Notes under the pieces: model-generated | What the model was told of the DNA's origin: nothing | Databases searched by the model: none | What the model saw: the letters and a program-made list of their open reading frames with translations, nothing else | Made by a program: the position numbers and the translations under genes | In this document: positions 1 through 5,961 of the stretch, in pieces | How the letters are laid out: each line of letters begins with the position of its first letter | Position numbering within the stretch: the stretch's first letter is position 1 | NCBI GenBank assembly: GCA_945883145.1 | Contig: CAMCXB010000084.1 | Location: forward strand, 1-8,405 | Reading direction: 5' to 3' | Source: Bordetella parapertussis | Lineage (GTDB): Bacteria; Pseudomonadota; Gammaproteobacteria; Burkholderiales; Burkholderiaceae_D | Length of the DNA: 8,405 nucleotides

Positions 1-118
1 TACGAATTTGATCCGATGTCAGTGCACCTATCTGACCACTGCTCAATCCAACAATTTGATCCGTTGTGAACTTACCGATCGCATCACTACTTAATGTCCT
101 AATTTGATCTGTGCTCAA
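1..118 (-). repeat. Tandem 24-bp coding repeats (octapeptide units)
   Basis: Diverged direct repeats with a 24-bp period lie at 118-95, 94-71, 70-47, 46-23 and 22-1 (the last cut by the edge). On the plus strand the shared core reads roughly aatttgatc at the TDQI codons. Conservation is clearer in the protein than in the DNA, which points to an old array under protein-level selection. Confidence 0.6.
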
Positions 119-169
119 GCCAACTAAATCTCGTACCTCGATCGCTTTATGAAAAAATAAAGTCTGAAC
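1..169 (-). pseudogene. Fragment of a surface/adhesin-type protein with octapeptide repeats, cut by window edge
   Basis: The minus-strand frame is open from a TAA at 172-170 to the left edge. It encodes about five tandem 8-residue units from position 118 leftwards: LSTDQIRT, LSSDAIGK, FTTDQIVG, LSSGQIGA, LTSDQIR. The unit is thus L-[ST]-[ST]-D-Q-I-x-x, 24 bp long. Such leucine/TDQI repeats are known from very large, poorly characterised proteobacterial surface or secreted proteins. The stretch before the repeats contains no ATG or GTG in frame. The only conventional start is a TTG at 118, inside the first repeat, with no ribosome binding site that I can see. I therefore infer a gene that has lost its 5' end, although a gene using the TTG and continuing to the left is not excluded. 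The downstream part lies outside the window, so its full length is unknown. Confidence 0.5.
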
Positions 170-229
170 TTATTTAATAAATAATACACAACCGAGAAAA
201 TATTTTTATTTTAATAATATGTAATCTAA

Positions 230-1300
230 TTAAATTGCATTAACTACTTTCACTCCTGCAGTCGCTCTCCACTTTCCAGCTTTATCCTGCATCACCACAT
301 CCACACCCCAGCGTTTAGCTGCGCTATTAATCTGAGCGGGAGGTAACATGAAAAACACTTTGGTTAAGGCATCCGCCATCACACAGCTAGGCGCTAATAC
401 TGTCGCTGATGACCAATACAATGGTGAATCACCTGTGTGGGGATTCAAAATATGATGGTGTTGATGATCAGCGCTAAAGACTGTGTGTGAATCCGAAGAA
501 GTCGCCATTGCTCTACCATCAGCAACAATAATCGGCATGGACGACTTAACACCATCTATATGATGTCCTTGAGGTGACTCTGATTTTTTAAGCTCATTCT
601 TAGCAGCTTGTTCAATACTAAATGACCAAGCCTGATCATTCGGTGCTTGACCAAGTAAAGAGGTTTCGCCTGCATCAATCACGGCATGTTGTATGCCATG
701 TGCTTCTAGTGCAGCGCGCGCTTTATCAGAAGCATAGCCTTGCGCAATACCATTCAGTGACAAGCTCATACCCGATAAATTTAATCGCACGATTGAAGCA
801 GATGACTCGACTGCACGCCAATTCACCAAATTCTTTGCTTGGCGTAGTTCTCGCTGACTTGGCAAACGTGATTCCTCTGTCGCCCTAGACCACACCTTCC
901 ACAATGGCTGCATGCTGACATCAAAAGCACCGGCACTACGTAGTGAAACTTTCTTGGCTAAATTTAAAACGACTCTTAAATCATTATCTGGATTTTGCAA
1001 CACACCATGTTTATTTAAACGACAGAGATCACTATCAGAATCAAATAGACTCATTTGACGTTCTATATTACGAATAGCATTAACTGCAGCATTTAACGCT
1101 GCTTCAAGTTGATCAGCATTCTCGTGCCCAGCTTTGATCCACAACGTGGTACCAAAACCAATCATGTTACGTTCACGCCAAATTAATTTTTCAGAAGCGG
1201 TGCTAGTAGCCGCTTGTGCATTCTGTATGAAAAATGGTGAAGCATAGGTAGCACCTAATAGACCCAAACCTAATCGTAAACATTGACGGCGCTGCATCAT
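230..1300 (-). CDS. apbE: ApbE-family FAD:protein FMN transferase, exported
   Basis: ApbE enzymes attach FMN from FAD to a Thr or Ser of target proteins, such as RnfG/RnfD, NqrB/NqrC and periplasmic flavoproteins, and act on the periplasmic side. The 356-aa product has the family motifs in order: a SLFDSDSDLCRLN segment near residue 84, FDVSMQPLWKVW near 126, GIAQGYASD near 184, IDAGETSLLG near 208, ATSSDSHTVF near 266, HHILNPHTGDSP near 282 and SCVMADALTKVFF near 305. The N-terminus has twin arginines (QRRQCLRLG) followed by a hydrophobic stretch ending AQA-A, a Tat-like signal peptide. The frame is open to 1336, but GGAG at 1308-1305 stands just before the ATGATG at 1300-1295, so I place the start there. 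The usual metal-ligand Thr of the ADALAT-type motif appears to be Lys314. No target flavoprotein lies in the window. The family call is firm, the activity less so. Confidence 0.88.
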   Translation of the reverse strand: MMQRRQCLRLGLGLLGATYASPFFIQNAQAATSTASEKLIWRERNMIGFGTTLWIKAGHENADQLEAALNAAVNAIRNIERQMSLFDSDSDLCRLNKHGVLQNPDNDLRVVLNLAKKVSLRSAGAFDVSMQPLWKVWSRATEESRLPSQRELRQAKNLVNWRAVESSASIVRLNLSGMSLSLNGIAQGYASDKARAALEAHGIQHAVIDAGETSLLGQAPNDQAWSFSIEQAAKNELKKSESPQGHHIDGVKSSMPIIVADGRAMATSSDSHTVFSADHQHHHILNPHTGDSPLYWSSATVLAPSCVMADALTKVFFMLPPAQINSAAKRWGVDVVMQDKAGKWRATAGVKVVNAI

Positions 1301-1321
1301 AAATCTCCACTCATATAGATT

Positions 1322-1339
1322 TGAATGAAATCTCATTCA
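1322..1339. promoter_or_regulatory. 18-bp inverted repeat upstream of apbE
   Basis: A perfect 7-bp inverted repeat (tgaatga, 4-bp spacer, tcattca) lies 21 bp upstream of the proposed apbE start. Its position suits an operator or a 5' leader hairpin. I do not recognise it as the site of a known regulator. Confidence 0.25.
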
Positions 1340-1396
1340 TCTAAGCATTAAGCTAAATATTAACTCGACTATATCGATAATCTGGATTTAAGTATC

Positions 1397-1426
1397 AAAA
1401 AAAATAGAGCCTTGCGGCCCTATTTT
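1397..1426 (-). terminator. Rho-independent terminator of the 81-aa secreted-protein gene
   Basis: Read on the minus strand, an 11-bp stem (AAAATAGGGCC pairing with GGCTCTATTTT, one G-U pair) closes a GCAA tetraloop and runs into a tract of eight T. It begins 24 bp after the stop codon at 1450. It separates that gene from apbE, so apbE probably has its own promoter between about 1300 and 1400. Confidence 0.85.
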
Positions 1427-1449
1427 GAATACGCTGACTACATATTGAA

Positions 1450-1695
1450 TTATGAACTCGCTAATAATTTTTTAGCTTCGCGCAAAATTTTCAATGCGTC
1501 TTTTTCTTTACCTTCGTTGTACAGCTTTTCGCCTTCAGCACGCATAGATTTAATTTTTTCTAAATCTTCGCCCTGCACTTTAGATGTTGGCAAAGTTGAA
1601 TCAATCGCCTTCATTTCACAAACAATCGCGTTGGGGCAATGTGCAAATGCGAGTGATGCGGACACCATTAATAAAACGCCTAATAAATGCTTCAT
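1450..1695 (-). CDS. Small secreted protein of unknown function
   Basis: I do not recognise this 81-aa protein. It starts with a clear Sec signal peptide (MKHLLGVLLMVSASLAFA, predicted cut before HCPN). Two cysteines follow (Cys20 and Cys26), spaced to allow a disulfide or metal binding in the periplasm. The second half (about residues 43-79) is charged and probably two amphipathic helices, with a pattern (EGEKLYNEGKEKDALKILREA) that resembles a single TPR-like hairpin. The start at 1695 is supported by AGGAG six bases upstream; the frame could be extended to 1731, but that would bury the signal peptide. It is transcribed alone, with a strong terminator just downstream. Nothing nearby indicates a substrate or partner; the adjacent apbE may be coincidental. 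Confidence 0.75.
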   Translation of the reverse strand: MKHLLGVLLMVSASLAFAHCPNAIVCEMKAIDSTLPTSKVQGEDLEKIKSMRAEGEKLYNEGKEKDALKILREAKKLLASS

Positions 1696-1827
1696 AAAAA
1701 TCTCCTCAGAAAATTGTGATGCCGGAAACATAACAGAATAAGTCTAATCGCGGCTGCTATCTTTAACGCACATTAAAGAAAAATTAATTTTTTGTTAGTA
1801 AAAAATAAATTAATTTAGACTGAATGA

Positions 1828-2316
1828 TTAAGTCCGACCAGGCATGGCACCCGCCTCTTCAAATTCACCTTCATTCCAATAGCCTTTGAGTAAACGTCCA
1901 TCAGGCATCAGCATTTGTCCTTTGCCATGTGGCTGCCCTTCTTTCCACTCACCTTGGTACCAACTACCGTCTTCGCTATCGTATCGACCTTTACCGTGTT
2001 GCTGACTTTTGTGCCATTCACCGACGTACTTTCCATTTCGACGTGCTAACTTGCCCTTACCTTCAGCGTAACCACCTACCATGGTGCCTTCAAATACTTC
2101 CATCTTCACACCATCGGTAAACCAAGTCAGTGTTCCATGACCATCCGCAAAATTATCTTTACAACCACCCGTCCATTGCACAGTTTCTCCATCAGATGGA
2201 GCGAGGTTAGCAATCAAACATCCTTTTTGGTCTTTAATCCATTTTTCTTGCGACCATGCTGATTGCGTAAAGAAAATCAGGCTGCTGACAACTAGTCCTG
2301 CAAATAATTTATTCAT
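1828..2316 (-). CDS. Exported MORN-repeat protein
   Basis: The 162-aa product begins with a signal peptide (MNKLFAGLVVSSLIFFTQSAWS, cut before QEKW). The mature part is a run of MORN-type units built on the pattern Y-x-G-x-W/[EN]-x-G-x-x-H-G-x-G. Clear copies are YVGEWHKSQQHGKGRY near residue 97 and YQGEWKEGQPHGKGQM near 120, with weaker ones near 46, 74 and 143. MORN repeats form a twisted beta-hairpin sheet used as a scaffold or for lipid and protein binding; bacterial exported copies are mostly uncharacterised. Cys33 and Cys52 could form a disulfide. An upstream ATG at 2328 would add four residues (MRPV). Neither start has a strong ribosome binding site, so this choice rests on the signal peptide. 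The gene stands alone between non-coding stretches. Confidence 0.8.
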   Translation of the reverse strand: MNKLFAGLVVSSLIFFTQSAWSQEKWIKDQKGCLIANLAPSDGETVQWTGGCKDNFADGHGTLTWFTDGVKMEVFEGTMVGGYAEGKGKLARRNGKYVGEWHKSQQHGKGRYDSEDGSWYQGEWKEGQPHGKGQMLMPDGRLLKGYWNEGEFEEAGAMPGRT

Positions 2317-2465
2317 GACGGGTCTCATTGTTATTTTTAACGATCTTAGAAAACTGAGCTGAAAAATTCAATATATCGATGTACTACTTAAATTGATATT
2401 ACAGCAAGCGCGAATTCTTTACTTAGCGAATAAGAGAATTCAAAAACTATGCAGCAAAATGTAAC

Positions 2466-2500
2466 AAGCCGGCTTACTTCATACTAAAGTAAGCCGGCTT
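2466..2500 (-). terminator. Long perfect hairpin, probable terminator downstream of the MFS half-gene
   Basis: A perfect 14-bp inverted repeat (AAGCCGGCTTACTT and its complement) flanks a 7-base loop. It lies about 20 bp after the stop codon at 2520 and before the MORN gene promoter region. The T tract on the minus side is weak (gttacatttt), so termination efficiency is uncertain, but the stem is stable and well placed. Confidence 0.65.
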
Positions 2501-2519
2501 CATCATGCTGGAATTAAGA

Positions 2520-2990
2520 CTATGCTGACTTAGGACTAATATGTCCACGCACTAAAGCCAAACTAACAATCGTCACAATCATAGAGCCACCCAATAAATT
2601 CAAGTAGGTGGGTGCACCACCAGCTGTGATCATGGCTGCACCCGCAAATGAACTTACAAATGCTCCCATTCTACCAACTGCCATTGCTGATGCTGCACCA
2701 GTGGTTCGTATTAAAGTAGGATAAATATGCGCGCATAAGGCAAACAAAGCACACTGCAATGCCGTCACAAACAATCCATGCAAACCTAATCCCCACAAAA
2801 ACAAACTAGAGTTTTCTGTGATGCTGACAAACTTCAAACTAAACGCAGTCGCCGCTGACATAGCAGCCCAGAAAACCATAGGGTAACGAGAGCCATATTT
2901 ATTAATCGCCAAGGCACATAACACTGCACCAATCACACCACCAAAATTATAGGCAGTTATCGGTATTAATTTATTTTGGCATTCGCGATT
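2520..2990 (-). pseudogene. C-terminal half of an MFS transporter (aromatic-acid/H+ symporter-like), 5'-truncated
   Basis: The recognisable protein runs from LIPITAYNFGGVIGAVLCAL to the C-terminus ISPKSA, about 149 residues. It contains roughly TM7 to TM12 of a 12-TM major facilitator, including the loop after TM7 (INKYGSRYPM) and a TM10/11 region (YPTLIRTTGAASAMAVGRMG) typical of the aromatic-acid:H+ symporter and metabolite:H+ symporter groups. The frame is closed by a stop at 2993-2991, and none of the first six helices can be found upstream in any minus frame. A GTG at 2936 could start a 138-aa product, but this would begin inside TM7, so a working transporter is unlikely. I read it as a remnant left by deletion or rearrangement. 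The substrate cannot be deduced. A strong hairpin still follows the stop codon. Confidence 0.72.
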
Positions 2991-3138
2991 TCATAAAGAA
3001 GTCGGTAATCGCTGGTTACGCAATTTAATTTTTGATATGTTTAGTGACTGATGCCTATCCACTTCGATGATCTATCTGCATCAATAGCGCAATAAAAATA
3101 AGAAATAAATTCGCTATAAAACTCTTACTAGCGTGCGT

Positions 3139-3264
3139 TCAAGTAGAAGCCTGCAAGCGTACATATTTTTTGTCGCAACACGCCAACGCTCTTGATGGAA
3201 TTTCCAATTTAGCAATCAGCTTATGCCAAACTTTCTTTTTGGTGAGCATGAGCGGGAATTCCAT
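3139..3264 (-). CDS. Possible small ORF, 41 aa, unknown
   Basis: An ATG at 3264 opens a 41-residue frame ending TGA at 3139. The peptide is lysine-rich in its first half (MLTKKKVWHKLIAKLEI) and has two adjacent cysteines near residue 30. I recognise no family and see no convincing ribosome binding site. It may be a leftover of a larger broken gene or a chance frame. Confidence 0.15.
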   Translation of the reverse strand: MEFPLMLTKKKVWHKLIAKLEIPSRALACCDKKYVRLQAST

Positions 3265-3346
3265 TCGCACTATGAATCAGAGCCCCAAACAATTAAGGCA
3301 ATTTTAGAGATCGCCAGTCTTTTTCTAAATATTTTAATAACATTTT

Positions 3347-3376
3347 GTTGACTAAGTTAACTCATAGGTTAATAAT
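3347..3376 (+). promoter_or_regulatory. Candidate promoter/operator of the HigB-like/HTH pair
   Basis: A 15-bp palindrome with one mismatched pair (GTTGACTAAGTTAAC, 3347-3361) contains a -35-like TTGACT at 3348-3353. AATAAT at 3371-3376 follows after 17 bp and resembles a -10. This layout would suit autorepression by the HTH antitoxin. If this -10 is used, transcription would begin just past the proposed TTG start, so either the true promoter is further upstream or the toxin starts later. Confidence 0.35.
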
Positions 3377-3790
3377 TTGAAAGTCAAAGAACTAGCTATC
3401 GGGCGATTCCAAGTGGTTGCCGTTGTGGATGGGGATAAGTGTCCGACTGAAGATTTCATCGTAAATGGAGAAATATCCACTGCAGCGAGCCGAGAGGGAT
3501 TACTCGACATGCTAGAAAAAACAGCACAAAACGGACTGCATGGAATACCCGCAGCATGGATTCATGAAGCGGACAAGCAGGAAAAAATATACGAATTTAT
3601 AAAAGGACGCCTGAGACTATTTTTTTCCAAAGGTGAGAACGGCCAGATTGCGATATGCACGAATGGTCAAATGAAAAAATCAACGAAGGCGGACAAGTCC
3701 GCTATTGCTATCGCCGCTCTATATCGCAAAAAATATTTTAAAGCGATTAGAGAAGGCACATTACAGGTGATAAAAAATGAAACTGAGTGA
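3377..3790 (+). CDS. HigB-like toxin (phage Gp49-like/RelE superfamily)
   Basis: This 137-aa protein resembles the Gp49-like group of HigB toxins, RelE-fold endoribonucleases that cut mRNA, usually at the ribosome. The core lies around residues 68-121: IYEFIKGRLRLFFSKGENGQ, then IAICTNGQMKKSTKADKSAI and AALYRKKYF. This gives the beta-sheet followed by the basic KK patch and closing helix expected of the fold. The N-terminal 60 residues (MKVKELAIGRFQVV...STAASREGLLDML) match the usual extension of this subgroup, so I keep the TTG start at 3377, which has AGG(T) seven bases upstream; no ATG is available. It overlaps the downstream HTH gene by 14 bp, giving the toxin-first order of higBA. The family call rests on pattern memory, and catalytic residues were not checked against a structure. 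Confidence 0.78.
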   Translation: MKVKELAIGRFQVVAVVDGDKCPTEDFIVNGEISTAASREGLLDMLEKTAQNGLHGIPAAWIHEADKQEKIYEFIKGRLRLFFSKGENGQIAICTNGQMKKSTKADKSAIAIAALYRKKYFKAIREGTLQVIKNETE

Positions 3791-4121
3791 GTCTCTGCAA
3801 AATTTTAAAGAAGAAGCCCAGAAGCAAGATCGCTATTGGGTTGAAAAAGCTAAGCTCGACTTCGCTATGAATCTCGAAAAGCAAAGAAAAGCTAAGAATC
3901 TTCAATATATAGCAATAGCTAAAAAACTTAATACTACGGCTGCTTATATCAGTAAAGTATTTCGCGGAGACAGCAACTTAACCATAGAATCGATGGTGAA
4001 GCTTGCTCGTGCAACAGGTGGTCGTATCGATATTAATATCGTTTATGAGCATGAATCTGTAGCCACTCCATTCTCAAATGAATCTAAAAATAAAGAAAAG
4101 ATGACTGCTAATTTAGGCTGA
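3777..4121 (+). CDS. HTH (XRE-type) antitoxin, HigA-like
   Basis: The 114-aa protein has a helix-turn-helix at about residues 42-64 (QYIAIAKKLNTTAAYISKVFRG), followed by NLTIESMVKLARATGGRIDINI, the standard Cro/CI-type layout of HigA antitoxins. Such proteins bind and neutralise the toxin and repress their own operon. The start lies inside the toxin gene, with AGGTGA six bases before the ATG, so the two are translationally linked. The first 30 residues are a charged helical extension (SESLQNFKEEAQKQDRYWVEKAKLDFAM split over two helices) and are the likely toxin-contacting part. The last 25 residues are polar and probably disordered. The gene ends only 43 bp from the converging umuC stop, with no clear terminator in the gap. 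Confidence 0.8.
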   Translation: MKLSESLQNFKEEAQKQDRYWVEKAKLDFAMNLEKQRKAKNLQYIAIAKKLNTTAAYISKVFRGDSNLTIESMVKLARATGGRIDINIVYEHESVATPFSNESKNKEKMTANLG

Positions 4122-4164
4122 TTTCATCTGCTTTAATACTAACTTTCGCTTCGTGCACGACGAC

Positions 4165-5451
4165 CTAAGCCACATGAGGAATGGCATCCCAGTCAGTTGT
4201 ATAGCTAGGTGATTTTCTTTCTTGCCGCATTGCCCAACCACCGGTTGCACTATTCCTTAATCCTTGCGTTGAGACACGCAAAGTCGCACGTCCATAGCGT
4301 GCATTCACACCATCTAATGCCTGCATCAATGCGTTGTTCTGCGTTGTTGTCGCTGTGAGTAAATCACCCTGCCATTGTGTTAAGGGCGTAATCTCACTCA
4401 ACATCACTCCTGCTTTTTTATACGCATATTCGGGCTTCCATATTTTCTCTAACAACCAAGCAGCCCAACGATTAATCATCAAACTATCATTGGTAGGTTG
4501 TGGCAATGCAATCGATAGTGTGGGGTTATATTGCGGAAGCTCAGAACGAAATCGATTCGTCATTAAAAATACTTGTACGACAGCGGTCTGACTATCTTGC
4601 GCACGTAATTTAGTACAAGCATTTGCCACAAAAGTAGAAAGTGCATCTTTCAGTACATCTAATTCATTCACCATTTCACCAAACGATCGACTAGCAATGA
4701 TTTGCTGCTTAGGTGGCGTAATGTCTTCTAAATCTATACAAGCGAGTTCTTGTAATTCACGCTGTGTTTTTTCCATCACCACACCAAATTCTGCACGCAG
4801 TGTTGGTGTATGCGCATCTCGCAAATCGCGTATCGTTGTGATGTCGTATTGTGCAAGTCGCTGTGTAAGTCGGCGCCCTACTCCCCACACTTCTGATACC
4901 GGCCATTGCGATAGCAATCTACTTTTTTGATCTTCTGATAAATCATTAAAGTTAAACACACCCTTAGAACGTGGATGTTTTTTTGCAACCTGATTGGCTA
5001 ATTTCGCGAGTGTCTTGGTGGGACCAAGACCTACACAGACTGGAATGCCTACCCAAGATTTAATCCGTGCATGTATCGCATAGGTCACGTTTCGTAACTC
5101 GGGCATGCCGGTTAAATCGACAAAACACTCATCGATGGAATACACCTCTTGTCTTGGCGAGAATGTACTTAAGACCGACATCACGCGATTCGATACATCT
5201 GCATATAACGCATAGTTAGAACTCAGTGCCAATACGCTGTGCTCTTCTGCGAGCGCTTTCAATTGAAACCATGGCTGCCCCATACCGATGCCGAGTGCCT
5301 TGGCTTCATTTGAACGTGACACCACACAGCCATCATTATTCGACAGCACGACAACAGGACGTCCGATTAAATCCGGTCTGAATAAACGTTCGCAACTAAC
5401 ATAAAAATTATTGCAATCGACCAAAGCGATTTGGGCAGGGCTGGGTTTCAT
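4165..5451 (-). CDS. umuC: UmuC, catalytic subunit of DNA polymerase V (Y-family)
   Basis: UmuC performs error-prone translesion synthesis, together with cleaved UmuD and RecA. The 428-aa product is close to the E. coli length. Visible motifs: the first catalytic Asp in ALVDCNNFYVSCE (Asp12); the steric-gate region and SNNDGCVVSRSNEAK near residue 37; the catalytic pair in YSIDECFVDLTG (Asp107, Glu108), spaced from Asp12 exactly as in E. coli; the GLGPTKTLAKLANQ fingers/palm segment near 141; the helix-hairpin-helix VWGVGRRLTQRL near 188; a little-finger domain; and the C-terminal DUF4113 tail (RYGRATLRVSTQGL, SPSYTTDWDAIPHV). At the expected beta-clamp site the sequence is QGDLL (361-365), a degenerate form of QLxLF. 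It follows umuD by a 9-bp gap and is surely co-transcribed under the LexA box at 5889-5908. All catalytic residues are intact. Confidence 0.95.
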   Translation of the reverse strand: MKPSPAQIALVDCNNFYVSCERLFRPDLIGRPVVVLSNNDGCVVSRSNEAKALGIGMGQPWFQLKALAEEHSVLALSSNYALYADVSNRVMSVLSTFSPRQEVYSIDECFVDLTGMPELRNVTYAIHARIKSWVGIPVCVGLGPTKTLAKLANQVAKKHPRSKGVFNFNDLSEDQKSRLLSQWPVSEVWGVGRRLTQRLAQYDITTIRDLRDAHTPTLRAEFGVVMEKTQRELQELACIDLEDITPPKQQIIASRSFGEMVNELDVLKDALSTFVANACTKLRAQDSQTAVVQVFLMTNRFRSELPQYNPTLSIALPQPTNDSLMINRWAAWLLEKIWKPEYAYKKAGVMLSEITPLTQWQGDLLTATTTQNNALMQALDGVNARYGRATLRVSTQGLRNSATGGWAMRQERKSPSYTTDWDAIPHVA

Positions 5452-5460
5452 CGCTAGCTT

Positions 5461-5847
5461 TCAATACAGCTTATGCAGATTGAAGGTCACCACACCCCAG
5501 ACCGATAACTCTTCTCCATTTTTAATTTGTATCGGTGGATAGAGAGGGTTTTCTGACATCAGTCGAATGACGCCACCACGCTTATAAAGACGCTTAACGG
5601 AGAATTCATTATTCAACACCGCTAGCACAATAGCGTTATGACGCGGATCGATAGAACGATCGACAAGCAACGTGTCACCAGCATAGATACCTATGCCGAC
5701 CATAGAGTCACCTTGCACACGAAATAAAAATGTCGCTGCCTTGTTGCGAATTAAATGTTCATTTAAATCAATGGGTTTCTGCGCATGATCCGCCGCAGGG
5801 GAAGGAAATCCCGCAGAAATAGCGCAGTCATACGCTGGTAGTATCAT
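5461..5847 (-). CDS. umuD: UmuD, self-cleaving accessory subunit of DNA polymerase V (S24 peptidase)
   Basis: UmuD is a LexA-like protein that cleaves itself on contact with RecA filaments and then joins UmuC. The cleavage site is Ala-Gly in ISAGFPSPAAD. The catalytic Ser is in VQGDSM (Ser48) and the Lys in FSVKRL (Lys85). The Gly-to-Ser (35) and Ser-to-Lys (37) spacings equal those of E. coli UmuD. The frame stays open to 5916, but the upstream TTG (5916) and ATG (5898) lie beside or inside the LexA box, and the -10 element lies at 5890-5885. An mRNA from that promoter can only start at the ATG at 5847, giving 128 aa with a short 12-residue arm before the cleavage site, against 24 in E. coli. 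The ribosome binding site is weak (TTGAG nine bases upstream). The stop is 9 bp before umuC. Confidence 0.9.
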   Translation of the reverse strand: MILPAYDCAISAGFPSPAADHAQKPIDLNEHLIRNKAATFLFRVQGDSMVGIGIYAGDTLLVDRSIDPRHNAIVLAVLNNEFSVKRLYKRGGVIRLMSENPLYPPIQIKNGEELSVWGVVTFNLHKLY

Positions 5848-5884
5848 CGAGGTATTCTCAATGGGAATGGGACTAGAGATTTGA

Positions 5885-5890
5885 TTTATA
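5885..5890 (-). promoter_or_regulatory. -10 element of the umuDC promoter
   Basis: TATAAA on the minus strand overlaps the end of the LexA box by two bases, the same arrangement as in E. coli umuDC. The -35 is poorly conserved (TTGTGC at 5916-5911 is the best candidate, but with a long 20-bp spacer). It predicts a transcript start near 5878, downstream of the apparent upstream start codons. Confidence 0.6.
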
Positions 5891-5908
5891 CTGTACATAA
5901 ATACAGTA
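5889..5908. promoter_or_regulatory. LexA (SOS) box between umuDC and the orphan/SET operon
   Basis: TACTGTACATAAATACAGTA matches the E. coli-type LexA consensus at 18 of 20 positions, with both CTGT/ACAG half-sites perfect. On the umuD side it abuts the -10 element TATAAA, as in the E. coli umuDC promoter, so LexA binding would block RNA polymerase. Its far edge is 53 bp from the ATG of the divergent 67-aa gene, so it could also govern that operon. Confidence 0.93.
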
Positions 5909-5961
5909 TCGCACAACCGTACACCTCAATGCAATTCGCCAAATATTATCAAGGAAATAAC

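Larger units (their letters stand above)
2991..3376. other. Gene-poor, eroded region
   Basis: No convincing gene is present on either strand. The minus frames next to the MFS remnant are broken by several stops and do not show the missing N-terminal helices. A 41-codon minus ORF (3264-3139) is the longest coherent frame. The right end holds the promoter and operator candidates of the toxin-antitoxin pair. I saw no insertion-sequence ends or target duplications. Confidence 0.5.

Noticed and set aside
1780..1830. AT-only inverted repeat after the MORN gene as a terminator
   Set aside because: The arms (AAATTAATTT copies) are self-complementary simple AT sequence and do not pair cleanly into one stem; there are no G-C pairs.
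2398..2446. GAATTCT...AGAATTC inverted repeat upstream of the MORN gene as a regulatory hairpin
   Set aside because: The arms are only 7 bp with a loop of about 16 bases, weak enough to be chance in AT-rich DNA.
3040..3110. Minus-strand peptide YFYCAIDADRSSKWIGISH as a transposase (DDE integrase core) remnant
   Set aside because: The resemblance to the Y-x-x-x-A-I-D motif of IS481-type transposases is only a few residues long, and no other transposase motif or inverted repeat is nearby.
5881..5961. N-terminal extension of the 67-aa orphan to an ATG at 5881
   Set aside because: The extension runs through the LexA box and promoter region; the ATG at 5962 has AAGGA at ideal spacing.
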